A DNA stretch of 64,000 bases from Planococcus citri (lineage: Eukaryota; Arthropoda; Insecta; Hemiptera; Pseudococcidae): NCBI RefSeq assembly GCF_950023065.1, contig NC_088679.1, forward strand, positions 28,582,001-28,646,000, given 5' to 3'. Below are positions 1 to 12,454 of this stretch, in pieces. Under the pieces are notes generated by a model that was not told where the DNA came from, did not search any database, and saw only the letters and a list, made by a program, of their open reading frames with translations. The position numbers and the translations under genes are program-made. Position 1 is the first letter of the stretch. Each line of letters opens with the position of its first letter.

Positions 1-1882
1 GCGTTTCAAAGTAATGAAAATATAGAAATAATCGAGCAAAGCATTGCCCGAAATTGAAAAAAAATCCAAGACTCATGTACGTAATAATTCTTATTTTCAT
101 TTCGTACCTATAGATGGTCGTGCAAAGATGTCTTTTCAGAGCTTCAGCTTCTACTACTGGTAAGATTCGTGGCAGATATCTACCATTTTCATAAATGTGC
201 CAGCATTGCATAACGAATTCAAATTACAAATGTAAACGTAGCAATTACACGTTGAATATAAATCTGCGGTAATAAAATTACGTAGTTTTAGACTCGAAAC
301 GAGAATCCATCTTATTACCCATAGGTAAGAAAATCAATCCTCATTTTCAAGGTTGAAGAAATTTCTGCAGACTAGGTAATCGGAATCCTCACTCGACTCG
401 TAATTTCTCTATACGCATAGGAAACCTCGCACCTAATAATTCAAAGCACACAATCAGTTTGAAAAAGTTAATACAATAGATTATTAAAGGGCTTATTTCA
501 TTAAAAAAAATCTCCCATAGAAACTGCAAGTACCTCTGTAGATCTAGAACCATAAAAAAACGGCGTATATTAAAACGCTTACATCAATTCTGAATAATAA
601 ATGAGGTGAACAGGTAAATGTATCATGAATAATTCATTAAAATATAAACGTTAAGTAAAATGTAGGAAGCCATGAGTAAAGCGACACACAATAAACATTA
701 CAACTTGTCAACGTGTATTTTGTCAACAGTTGTTGTACCTATCTTCTCTCTTTCATAGTTGTAAGATGTTCCAACACGTGACATTCAATACACCTGGTTC
801 ACCTGACATTTTAACTTATTTGATGAAAGTAATTCCGATGAAAATTATGCTGATAGTGATATTAGGTAATTTTTACAAATGTCACATTTCGCCGAAAAAC
901 TTTTACTTTGGAAATGTTTCATAAGCTGGGAAAATTTTTATTTTGGCATTGGTTATATACGGAGTACTTATACAGGTAGGTAACCGTATGATACTTTTTC
1001 AAATAAATAGAATCATAACGCGTGCAATTTTATATGTACATACATATAAACTACTTTTCAAATTTGAATAAATAATTACCTACCTGAAATTAAAATTTTA
1101 TGAGACAAATTTTACTTTCGACCGTTTGCCATTTTATAGTCACTATATATACGCGAATATACTTTTGTAAAAATGTTCTCAAATTGGATAATCTAATCGT
1201 TCAAATTATATTAATCATTATGCAATCCTATTTCCACTGTTAAACGTGACAAATTAAGTCGGATTTGTCATGTTAAATGTTGAAGCGTTAATGTATGCAG
1301 ATTTATTTTTCAAATTTACATTAAATTGTACTTACTCGTTCACCATATCAAAAGCACGTTCATGCTGATTTTCCTCACAGTAATTTTTTATCGAACAAAA
1401 TTTTCAAATCTTATCAACCATGTCACTGCATAAAAATTAAGAAATCTTTCCATGTATAGGTACTACAGTCAAGTATCTCCAATGCTCGAAATATAGGCAT
1501 CGAGCATCGACAAATTCAACATCTAACATCTGTGCTGTATTTTTATCGAAGAAAAATAAACGAACAACGCATTAAATCAAAATGTATCTATAGGTACTCG
1601 TGTTTCCACTCGTTTACACTAATTTACCAGGTACACACTATATACAGACGTATTACGAAAAAGTCGTAAAAACGTACTCATTTTTAAAGAAGCGATAATT
1701 TAAGAATGTTGAACTTGATAATGGAGACAAGTTGTAAAACAAGAGGGATCTTCGTACACTATACAAGATCATTTTCATAGGTTTACCTTTCTAAGTATTA
1801 CAATCTAAAATAACAAAACAAATAATAAAAATTACCCATAATATGAGATTGTTTTAATTCTACGTTCACTAAAAGTACCCAC

Positions 1883-1913
<31 letters not shown>

Positions 1914-2490
1914 AAGATTTATCCACTGAAAGTAATTTATCAATAAAATAAAATGATCGGATAATTTCGTTGATCTTTTCAAAGAAAGAATAATAATAAT
2001 AATAATAATTAAAAAAAAAAAAAAACTTGAGATGCAATAACCAATTACCAAACACTCAAATTGCATCTAAAAGAATCGATTTAAAAAAAAAAACTTTTGT
2101 TACGTTGGTAATTATTTTAAAAATCCAACATTGGGCCACAAACTTCGCACCTATAAAACTAAAATTGAAAAAAAGGCTAACCAAGGTTCGCATCAATTAA
2201 AGAAAAAAAAAACAAAAACAAAAATAAAACACTTCTAAATACACTATTGAAATAAAACAATCATATTACAAACCGCAATTCAACACAACTGGGAGTTTCT
2301 GCAATACTATCAAGTATAAATTTACGACAATTAAGAACGAAACAAATAAAATTATATTTATTTATTAAAGATATATACGTTGTTATGTAAAAACGAAGCA
2401 TTGTAACGTGGTTGCTCGCAATTACTCGAAAGAACTATACGTTGAGAAAAACCAGCATCAAAAAGGTAATCACTCATCATAGGCCAACAT
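1..2490. other. AT-rich non-coding DNA
   Basis: No reading frame here looks like a real gene. The stretch is AT-rich, with a T-run of about 28 bases near 1882-1909 and short A-runs near 2010 and 2080. It could be intergenic or part of an intron of a gene to the left of the window. I see no RNA gene or transposon terminus. Confidence 0.5.
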
Positions 2491-2522
2491 AAATGGGCAG
2501 ATTCTTGAAGAAGTTATGTGAA

Positions 2523-2760
2523 ATGCCTAAGGGTACGCGAGGCCTTCATAAGTGCAGGTAAGCCGAAGCACAGGTGTGCTTTTACGTTCCCATGCCGCGC
2601 TAATAAGACATTCCCAACTGCCATCAGAAAACCTACTGTGCCATCTTCGTCCCTGCACCATTCCACTTCTTCTCTCCCGCAGAACCTTTTCCTCTTTTAT
2701 AAAGTCTATCACGGCTGCTTTTGTTTTTAGTTACCGACTTTATTATGTAGTACCGTTTTA
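2523..2760 (+). other. Possible short two-exon transcript in a GC-richer island
   Basis: This block is clearly richer in G+C than its surroundings. On the + strand it has a good donor (GCAG before GTAAGC, exon end 2557) and a good acceptor after a long pyrimidine tract (AG at 2681-2682), giving a 125-bp intron. An ATG at 2523 followed by this splice reads about 37 residues to a stop near 2760. The minus strand also has open frames across the block. I recognise no family. It could be a small peptide gene, a non-coding transcript, or a decayed gene fragment. Confidence 0.2.
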
Positions 2761-5700
2761 AAATAAGAAGAAAATGTGACACTCGAAAAGAAATTATTTT
2801 ATTTACTTTTTTTCCCCTCTAATGAATCATATTACATTTCAATTTATTGTACGTTGATATATGAGCTTTAACAAAGATATGTACGGAGAATGTGCTTCTT
2901 TTAACGACCGCCAGTAGACGTAATATCGAAAGACCTCCCTATACGAATAAATTATTATTACTCTCGTTGTTTTACCTAATGCTCAAGTCCTCTGCACGTA
3001 CAAAAAATAGTATAATAAAAACAACACCATTTGCAGGTCTTAAGCTTTAAATTTTAGGCTAAGCTGAGATATTAGGCACATATGTAACGTAACGGGTTTA
3101 AAAAAAATTGACTCATCGAATTTTTTCTCATAGAAGGATGGGGAGAGGGTCAAACGTGTCCACAAACTCAATTTTTTGCTAGTTAGGTACATGAAAATGA
3201 TGATAGGTATTCACGAGGTAAGAGCACAGAACCTGTGTATTCTCCATCAAATTCCTTGCAACTTAATACCATTGCATATCTAAAGCAAATCCAATAACTT
3301 TAGGTTCAGTACTGACCCTCCCTCCCCCTCACAACTTCTAAGGGGGTAGTATATGGATTACTGGATTAGAGATGTAAACTTTTTTGTGCTCGTTCGAGTG
3401 GTCTTTCTGAACATATTTACGAGAAAAACTCGACTATACGGAATTTTTTTTACGTTTTTTTTTTTAAATTTTATTTTCCTAGTTTACCTATTTAAACTCA
3501 TCATTCACGATTTAATTCAGTAACGGAATTTTAGGTAGGTATAGGTAGTTACTTTATTACTGAAGTACCTGATATTAATTTTTACAAAAATCGAAAATGT
3601 TTACAACAAATAATCTGCGGACTTATATGTACACCTTCGAAAAATATGTAGGTATTCAATAGGTACCTAAGTACTTACCTAACTGTTAATTTACCTAACA
3701 ATTTCAATATTATACGCTTCAGAAGCGGTGAAATATCAAAGTATGTTTGATTAATTGCTCGCTTATATGTAACTGGGAAGAAAAAACTTTGATGTACGAA
3801 TACCGCCACTGCTTTTTTTAGTTTTGGAAGGCTATATACAGGAAATTTACAGCGCTAAATAACTTTGTAAATATTTTACGGCATTTAAATTTGATATTTT
3901 GTGAAAGAAATTTGAAAAATATCCGAGTAAATCCTTTAAAATATTCAAATCATCTTTCCTATACTTACAGCTGTACAGTGATATTTCCAAGAAAAGCCTA
4001 AATAATGGAAATAAAATATCTGCCCAAGCAACCATTTTTTTCTTCATCGAAATGTTCACATTAATCCAACTTTGCAATACTTTACGCTTATAAAAATATA
4101 AAACAGGTTAAGATTCATTACGATTCAGTTTATCACCTTTTTTAAAAAAATTTTAAAGTACTTAGCGACCGAAGCAGATTATAAAGGTATGCTTATAGTC
4201 TGGTCATTTGTCTTAAAATACATAAGAACGCGCGAGTGTATCCAAATTTCAAAATCTTGTACCGTAATGAAAAATCATCAATCTAAATGTTCAATCATTT
4301 ATTGGCATTTTGTTGCGTTCATAATCGACTTCGTGACATGAAATTTTCAATTTCTATGAAACAAAATCGAAATCATCTTCGTAATGGAGATTTTTTTTCT
4401 TTCGGCTACGTCATTAATTTTTTTCCCCTCAATACTTTATCACAAAATGACACATATAAAATGATCTTTATCGAATAGATTATTAAATTATAATTTATCA
4501 ATGGTAAAAATATTAACTGTACGACAAATAAACATGTTTGTATGTTACGAAAGGTTTCGTAAAGGTCAGAACTGGTTTTTTGAAATATATTAAACGAAAG
4601 AACTGGTGGAATACCGGAATAATATAGATATTAAACTAAATATTTGCGAATAACAGCAAAGCGTGAGTCAAACATTAGTAATTTTTAGTGCAATCCACTG
4701 AACTGAAAAGAAACAGGCCTATACATAAGTATAATGCCATTCTCAACGTAACAGTTTACAAATCATTAAATTGTAATGAAAATGCTCGTAGAAAATAAAC
4801 CACCAAACGTAAATGAAATACCGGTATTTTTTACTGGTATCTTCATCACTATACTTACTACGCAGGTAGTCTCATGTTTCCTAAAAAAAAAAATGCTGTT
4901 CGTTTGATTGTAAAATGAATTAGGTAAAAATTTTCTTGTCAGTAAGCTAGGTAGGTAAGGTATCAGTTTCATATTCGACATTGTTCCAATAGAAGATACA
5001 CACACATAAATGAAAGATAACGTCATAAGCTAATTGTATATTCCAAGTAAATCTAATACGTATATGCGACCGAACGCCAACAGAACAAGTATCGGAAAGA
5101 TTATACTGGCGACAAGCAGTCTCATCGAAAATTTACAACGGATTAAATACCTCACTAATGACACTATGACACGGGAAATAGTAGGTATACCAGGTAATAT
5201 AGCAAGACCTCAAAACTAGTAATTTATACGACGAATTAAAAAATTATCGCATCGAGTTTTTTCTTCATCATATTCATATATTGAATTTCTTTTGAACGCA
5301 AATATTGTGCAACTGAGCAAGAGAAAAATATACGCAGAAGTGAGAAAAAAATCTATTCTATTGGTTTGTTTTGATCAATTCATTGATATAGAATCAGTGG
5401 ATAAAATCTACTTACGCCTTCGGGCATTCTATAACGAATTATTCGCAAAATTAAATTAAAGTCATGCATTTTTTTTATTTACCGTAATTTTTCTCATCGG
5501 GTCATATTTTATTCATAAAACCATGGTTACTATCTTTTACAAAAAAAAAAAAAACTAATTTTTCCGGTTTTAATATATTCATTCAAAGAAAATCCAGCAT
5601 TAAAATTCATTTTGAAATGAAAATTTCTAATTAAGTTCGATCATATGATTAAGGTGTAATAAAAAAGTCTTGGTTCAAAAAATACGAAACTGTACTTCTG

Positions 5701-6895
5701 GATAAATAAATTGGCAATTGTTGATTACATACGTATATATTTTTCCTTTCTAACTATTTCTAGTTGAAAACAAACGTGGGAATAGAGAATAATCTGTTTA
5801 CTTTTTCGAAAATACCTTGTGATTAATAGTACTAGAATATGTAATAAATTATGCATTTTTGTAAACAACGAGTTCGAGTACCAAAGTCATGTAGTATTTT
5901 TCGAAGTACTTGAATTCCTTAGTTATTTTTTCAACGTCTGGGCATCAAATAGATGACTTTAAATCACCAAATTTATTGCTAATCATTTCCAATAACTTTG
6001 CACAAATTCAAAGTGAACTATCGTAATACTTCCTTGAAGCGAATACATAGGCAACTAGAATGACAGGGCAGCATTCTGCTTACTCCATAAAATCTGTAGG
6101 CATAAAAGTATACTTATTTGTTGTACCAGGGGCGGGCTCGCAGCTCGTACTGAATTTCTCAAGATGAATATAAAATCAATTCAACGACAAATCTGGTATT
6201 GTTTTATTCCAATTTTGTGCGGTGTGATTTTTTTTCTTCATCAGCTGACAAGTTGTCAAAGAAGAAAGGGGAGAATAATAGTAACTAAAGAAGCTCGAAA
6301 AACTCATCATAAAGTAACTAAAAAAGTGACAAAACGTGAGTAAACATTCATAGAAAAATTGCAACAAAAAATAGCACATTTCAAATTTTGAAAAATTGGA
6401 CTAGGTACTTTGAAACTTTTGGGTAAAAAAAAGACACCTAGGTAGGTATTCGCTATTTTGGAAACAAAATGAGAATCTAGCGATTTTTCAATTTGAAATC
6501 ACTTTGGAAAAACCAAAAATCAACTTTAAATTACACTGACACCGTAGTCTTGGCTCATTTGGCATTGGCACCCTTTCAAAGGTGGTAACAGTGAAATTTC
6601 GGGAACGCCAGCTCTGAAATGAATTTTTGACCAATTCGTAAATTATTTCAGAAAACGTGAAAAAATCAAGTTTTCAAATAAGGATTCCGAAGTTCGAGAA
6701 TTTGATTAAATTGGCCAAGAATTCATTTCGGAACTTACCCTTCAGTAATTTCACGACAACCATTTAACGGTTGAAAGGGTTCCATTGTACTAAAACCGTT
6801 AGAAAAAGCCTAATTTCAACACAGATGATGAAATAAGCCGAGAAATACGATTACTCTCTCAAAACGAATGTTGAGAACTAGCGAATAAAACAAAT
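2761..6895. other. AT-rich non-coding DNA
   Basis: No supported gene. Short open frames here are low-complexity and lack splice or family support. A weak pair of inverted ends around 6562-6605 and 6745-6790 (sharing a core like CCCTTTCAA and GTGAAATT) might mark an old miniature transposon, but the match is imperfect. Confidence 0.45.
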
Positions 6896-6911
6896 TGATA
6901 AAAATCACGAC

Positions 6912-6919
6912 ATCTTTAT
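6912..6919 (-). terminator. Likely poly(A) signal of TOM40
   Basis: TTTATT on the + strand reads AATAAA on the minus strand, about 395 bases past the TOM40 stop. The gap holds no other gene, so this is the best candidate for the 3' end of the TOM40 mRNA. Confidence 0.4.
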
Positions 6920-7313
6920 TACATAACTTCCATTTGAAAATCAAATTACAATTTTAAAAACCCTCTTTTGTTTCCTAATACGAAGGAACATTCTACTATA
7001 CATTCAGCGACGATCATTACATCAGTACAATAAGCAATTGTACAGGAGTTGAATAAAACATGCACCAAGATATGGCATACGCATCGGAATCATGAATCTC
7101 GAGAGATAACACAGGAAATTCTGATCAATAAGGCCTGCGTGTTACATCAAGACGTGTACAAGGGAATAACAAAAAGAAAAAACAGAAACAAAATAAAAAC
7201 ATGAAAAAAAAAAGATAAAAACTATTAATCCAATAGCGTTATTAAACAGACTACGAAGTGTTATGTTTGACGCATTCGATGACTCGAAGCATTCCTGTCG
7301 CTTAAAGACGTCC

Positions 7314-8693
7314 TTAACCAATAATGAAACTAAGACCCATCCTAAAATCATTCTTTTTATGGTTCAGCATTCCACCGATACCGAGGGTAAACGGCATTGG
7401 ATTTAATCTTTTTTCTAGTACGGCTGATACTGTCCAATTGGTATCGACACTACCTGTAAAACCGAATTGATAATAATTACTATCTAGTCGAAATTTATTT
7501 TTGACGAATTGATAGAAAAAACAACACACGTTACCTCTAAAAACGAGATCAGCCTTTGGAATATCAACTTGGTAACCCAAAGAGGCTTGAGCTTCCATTA
7601 ACCGTACACTTGTCTCGAACTCAACACCAAGTTGTAATTGTTCACTAGCTTTTTGATAATAGCATAAATGTACTCCAGTCATGCCCAAAGTACCACTACA
7701 AGTGTAATCGCTTCCTATAAATTTAATTTCGGTAAATTATGAGAATAACAAGGAGAAAACAAAGATTGAAAAATTCAATTCACCTGCATATCTCGCAGCC
7801 AGCGAAGTAAATGCTGATTGGCCACCATGCTGAGGTCCCATACGTTGATAAACGAGCTCAGCTCCTAAAGCTAAATTCTTCGTAACAGACTGCAAATAAT
7901 GAGCCACAATTACTCCTGTAACATGACGAAATAAACATTCAAATAACATAAGATTCGCAGATTCAACAGAGATAAAGTAATTATAACAAACAAAAAACAC
8001 GAAATTTACCAGTTCCAGTTAACACATTAGGATTTGCACACATCACTGTGCTTGTATAATCTTTTCCTCGAAAATCTAAAGCATACTGCGTCAGCTGAAA
8101 TTTAGTATTCTGCGACTGAAAGAAAAACCAAGATGCAATTAGTATGATGCAATTTGTGCGATACTCGTTTACAAAATCTATCCAGTACCTGAGCTTGAAA
8201 TTTAAATCGACACTTATCGGTTGGCTGAAGTAAAATATTGGCGTTCAAATTACCACTAGGATCGATATCACCGAGAAGTACAGGATAGGCTTCCGTTTGT
8301 GATATTTGATTGGTACCCACATAAGTAGCACCAAATCTGTACCCGGATGAAGGACCCGAGGACAGGTGCAGTGTATGTGAAATTTGAAAATGATTACTTA
8401 AGCCTTTATTTACCATAAGTCGAGCACCTTCGAATGGTGATGGAAATACATCTGTGAACAAAATACGAAAGTATAGAATAGCATCGAGTGTCAATGGATG
8501 CCAATTGCAAGCCAATCTTACCTTTGCATTTCTTATGAAGTTCTTCGATAGTTCCAGGATTCTCGATACCTTTCGAACTGCTGGAATCACTTGATGAAAT
8601 GTCCGTTTGTAAAGGTGGTAAGTTTAAACCCATAGGAGGACTAGGTGGGAGATCAGGCTCCAATTTTGGAGCTGATGCATGGACATTTCCCAT
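7314..8693 (-). CDS. Tom40: Mitochondrial import receptor subunit TOM40
   Basis: TOM40 is the beta-barrel pore of the outer mitochondrial membrane translocase, through which nearly all nuclear-encoded precursors pass. Six exons assemble with consistent phase: 8693-8522, 8451-8189, 8115-8010, 7915-7784, 7714-7535 and 7453-7314, giving 330 residues, close to the usual animal length. The N-terminus starts MGNVHAS and is proline-rich, followed by NPGT-EELHKKCK-like sequence, then the family hallmark VNKGLSNHFQISHTL and YRFGATYVG early in the barrel. The C-terminal strand FRMGLSFIIG fits a mitochondrial beta-signal for insertion by the SAM complex. The exon 3 acceptor could shift by six bases without changing frame. 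The gene lies head-to-head with the CCDC9-like gene. Family identity is from recognised sequence; exon borders are inferred. Confidence 0.93.
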
Positions 8694-9384
8694 AGCGAAT
8701 AAGTAATAAAATAATACAAACACTTATAACAGTAAACCAAAGATTACACTAATGAATCACATATATCATTTTAACTATTATATTTTCTACAATTATCAAC
8801 AACCTAATGGTTTATTGTAGTAACACAATCAATTAAAAACGATGCCGACAGAACGCAAATCGAATTTCATTCAACTTTTTTCGAAGTTCTTGGATTTTTC
8901 AAGGAAATTTTCTCAATCGATGTTCTTTTTGATGAAAAGGATACCGCAGTGATATGATGCCACGAATAAAAATTTCATTCTTTGAGTCAGTGTTGTATTT
9001 GAAAAAGTAAATTAATGTTTTGATCCATAATCTAAAAAATGAATTTTCAAATTTTTTGGAAATTGGGGCAAAAAATGGTGCGTTAAAAATGTTTTTCATG
9101 AAATTTTTATTTAAAATAATTTTTAAAAATTTAAAACAAAAATATTCTCTGTATTTTGTTTTTATCGTATAAATTTTATTGCTTTATTATTTGACGAAGA
9201 AAGAAAGACAACACTACACCATTCCCGACAAAATAAAAATTTGATAATGATAACACAATCATAATCAACATCAAACATGAAACTGAAACCGACACCGACA
9301 GATTGAATTTGAATTTGAATTTTTCTATCCCCAACGTCGGACGGCAACAGACAGCAATCGCAATCGTTAATTTCATCATTTGCC
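8694..9384. promoter_or_regulatory. Shared divergent promoter region, TOM40 / CCDC9-like
   Basis: The two start codons are 691 bases apart and the genes point away from each other. The interval holds both 5' UTRs and presumably a bidirectional promoter. No TATA box is placed confidently in this AT-rich DNA. Confidence 0.5.
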
Positions 9385-11997
9385 ATGGTAAGTAAAGCTT
9401 CCTGAGATTAAATTAAACTCGTATAAACTTGAATTTTTTCATTGACTTATTCGAAACATCATTTTCCAGAATGAGCAGAAGGAAAGTTTAGAGGAGAAAA
9501 TCGCTCGCATACGCAGACAAAATGCGGAAATTGAACGACGGAAAAAGGTAGTTCTTACTTTCAAATTATCGCATTGAATCAGATAAATTTTAATCAATTT
9601 TTCTTCAGATGATAGACGAAGAAAAAAAAGATGCGGAAAGAAATAACGCTATGGTGAAGTTGAAGAATAACGCGATTGAGTCAAAAGAAGATGAAAAATT
9701 CGGTGCTACTCTATATTCAGACCAACTGGAAGTGGAAAAAAAAGTTGTCAAACCTCCCGAGGATGATCTGTGGGTACGGGGTGCCGTTTTTTTTCACGTC
9801 TGACTAAGTAATTTTCATTTCATAAAATTTTACCTACTCGAATTTTTAATTTCAGAATGTGAAGCCTAGGCAGAGAAGATGTGCTGCTCAAATCAACAAT
9901 ATGGATGAAGCATGGCGCGAAGAACGAAAACGCATAGATGATGAACGGATTCAGAGACAAAAGGCGAATTCAGGCTCTTGGAAGAGGGAATGGGATGCTG
10001 ATAAAATTGCGTCTAGGTAAATTTTGATTAGTTCGCGTTATTATTTTCAAATACTCGAGCAGCTTCGTCATAGAATGTATTATTTTCAGTAACGAGCAGG
10101 ACGACAGAATATCCAGGGACACTGGGAATAGATTTAACCGTGGCAATTCGACCGCTGAAAGATCTGAAAATCGTGAGTTCATTATTTTTTTTAAGTGGTA
10201 TTTATTTCCAAAAGTAACTATATTGTTATATTCTCAGGTGGAGCCTACAACGAATCTAAAGGAAGCTTCAGTCAACACAGTACGAATGAAGAAGGTAACA
10301 CTCAAAGTCGTTGGAAAACCGACAGTTCATTTCAGAGAACGTATTCTGAACGACGTACTACAGACAGTTATGACAATCGAAAGCCGGTCAGAACTGACAA
10401 CTGGAAAACCAATGTATCGGAAACTGATAGATACAATAATAACGCAACTAAGTCATTTTCGAAAAATAACGCAAGAAGCGCTAATCAAAATACGTCTTTT
10501 ATTGCGAAAAATGACCAACATAAAGTAGAATGTTGGGATCCCATCGAGTCAAATTCGAAAACCAGTCCACGGAATGGCATTCAAAATACACGTATTACTA
10601 CGAGAAACGATCAGTGTCAGGAAGAATGTTGGGATACTTTAGTGACACATTCAAGGAACTATAGCAATAGTGATGTCCGGAATACATCTTCTGCTACGAA
10701 AAATGATTCGTTTAAAAGAGAAAATCAGGATACTGCGAAGTCATTTTCGAGAAACAGCTTAAGAAGTGGTATTCAGAGCACTCCTCATGGCACGAGAAAC
10801 AATCAGCATCAGGAAGAAAGTTGGGATACTACAAAACCATATTCAAAGAACCGTACCCATAGTGATGCCCAGAATACATCCTGTGTTACGAAAAATGATT
10901 CGTTCAAAGGAGAAAATCGGGATAATACGAAACCATTTTCGAAAAACAATGCAAAAAGTGGTATCCAAAGCAATCCTTTTGCTACGAAAAATGATCAGTT
11001 CAAGGAGGAAAAACGGGCTTTCAAATCTTCCAATGTAGCACAGTCTATTAATCCAAAATCAAACGAACGGTTGCCTGGCGGAGATGCCCAACCTCAAGTC
11101 AAAGTTCTAGAAAAAGACCGATCGTCGGTCACTCAAAGCAGAATAAAGTCTTCGTTCAGCGTTGATAATCCTGCGCATAGTAAGTCATTTTCTTCGAATA
11201 ATTTTTGGAAATCTGTATCTCCCGGAAAGGATTCTGTAAACATAGAAGAAAATGATATTGATACGAGCGAGGAAATTCCAAAAGACTTGGCAAATATCGT
11301 CGTACAAGTGAGAAATATTGGAATTTCATGCGATAACCGACAAGTTAAAGTACTGAATGATTCAAAAAATAATTCCGGTGTTCCAAACTTTTTATGTAAT
11401 ACGAATACTAGTCGAGAAACAGATCCTGTGATTTCACCTAGTTACGGTAGCATGACTTTCGAACGTTCTGATCTAAGACAAAAAATAACTCCTCAGTTCT
11501 CGTTTGATTCTTCACCATCGTCATCTATAGCTACTCAGTTGTTTTCCAATTCTAAAATTAACCACAACAGTCCAGTCCCTAACGATGCTAATTCAAAGTC
11601 AAGTACGTTTCCTATCTTCGCCGATAGTTATAAACCTGAAGCTCTTAGCAGCTTTCCTACGACAACGGTTTTTCAATTTTCTGCTCCACCGAGTACGCCG
11701 GACTTCGGAGATATTATCCATAATACAAGCACTTCCCCAGATGTAAAAATCGTCAGAACTATAAGAAGTGAAAATATCAAGCTCGTTAAAGAACTTCCAA
11801 AAAAGAATATTCGTGAAAATGTGAAGAAAATAACTACTTCTCGAACGGGTAAAGATAATCGTAAGAAAACGTATGATGAAGTAAGACGTAATGAGATAGT
11901 CAAGAAAGAGCTGGATGAAACTGAACTTGAGGGAGATGACGAAGAGTGGGAGGATTGTTCCGATGAGGAAGATGAAGAAGAATTTGACTTTGCCTAA
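9385..11997 (+). CDS. CCDC9-family coiled-coil protein with six 32-residue repeats
   Basis: Six exons: 9385-9387 (only the ATG), 9470-9547, 9609-9773, 9856-10016, 10090-10172 and 10238-11997, giving 749 residues. The N-terminal part (EEKIARIRRQNAEIERRKK, then DEAWREERKRIDDERIQRQ and SWKREWDADKI) matches the layout of the CCDC9 conserved region, a charged coiled coil. CCDC9 proteins are linked to RNA binding and exon junction complexes; that role is inferred here. Exon 6 encodes a disordered middle with six degenerate repeats at an exact 32-residue spacing (10450-11020, about residues 235-424). It ends in an acidic tail rich in D and E. A start codon split off by a GTAAGT donor right after ATG is unusual; the alternative ATG in exon 2 is out of frame. 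Confidence 0.75.
10450..11020 (+). repeat. Coding tandem repeat, six units of 96 bp
   Basis: Within the CCDC9-like exon 6 the SK/SR marker recurs every 32 residues (frame positions spaced 96 bp). Units alternate between two types, one with GIQ...RN-Q-QEE-WD and one with D-QNTS...KNDSFK-EN-D, which suggests a 192-bp dimer was duplicated. Confidence 0.8.
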
Positions 11998-12334
11998 TAT
12001 TATTAGTTTTCTATTCGGTCCATGTCGTTATTTTGTTCACTATACGTATGTACTTAATTGATATTAAGGATTTGTTTATTATTAAGTGCAATTTTTGTTA
12101 TATTGTTTACTGTTTCCTTGTTTTTTTATTAGGTACCTTTACTATCCCGGTTAATTTATTTATAAAGCAAGTTTGAGGGTAATGTTATTGATTTTGTGAT
12201 GTTTTTCCCATTTAATCTCATTCGGATTTGCTAACTTATTGAATAATTCATGCGGAGATGTGTATTCGGGAAGTTTTTTTTTCAAAAGATATTTCGATTA
12301 ATGTAATCTTTTGCTAACGTTAATTACTATCATC

Positions 12335-12340
12335 AATAAA
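12335..12340 (+). terminator. Poly(A) signal of the CCDC9-like gene
   Basis: AATAAA about 340 bases past the stop and about 50 bases before the oppositely oriented TSNAX signal. Confidence 0.5.
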
Positions 12341-12390
12341 AAACACTCCGTAAAAATGAACAGTAAGATGTTATTTAAATGAAATCAAAC

Positions 12391-12396
12391 TTTATT
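12391..12396 (-). terminator. Poly(A) signal of the TSNAX-like gene
   Basis: TTTATT on the + strand reads AATAAA on the minus strand about 60 bases past the TSNAX stop. Together with the signal at 12335 it shows closely packed tail-to-tail 3' ends that may overlap. Confidence 0.5.
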
Positions 12397-12454
12397 GAAA
12401 AACCGTACAAATAAAATAATAACAACATTAACTTCGTTCAACGCGATATCTTAA

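Noticed and set aside
6562..6790. MITE with inverted ends
   Set aside because: The inverted match is interrupted and no target duplication could be recognised, so it is not called as an element.
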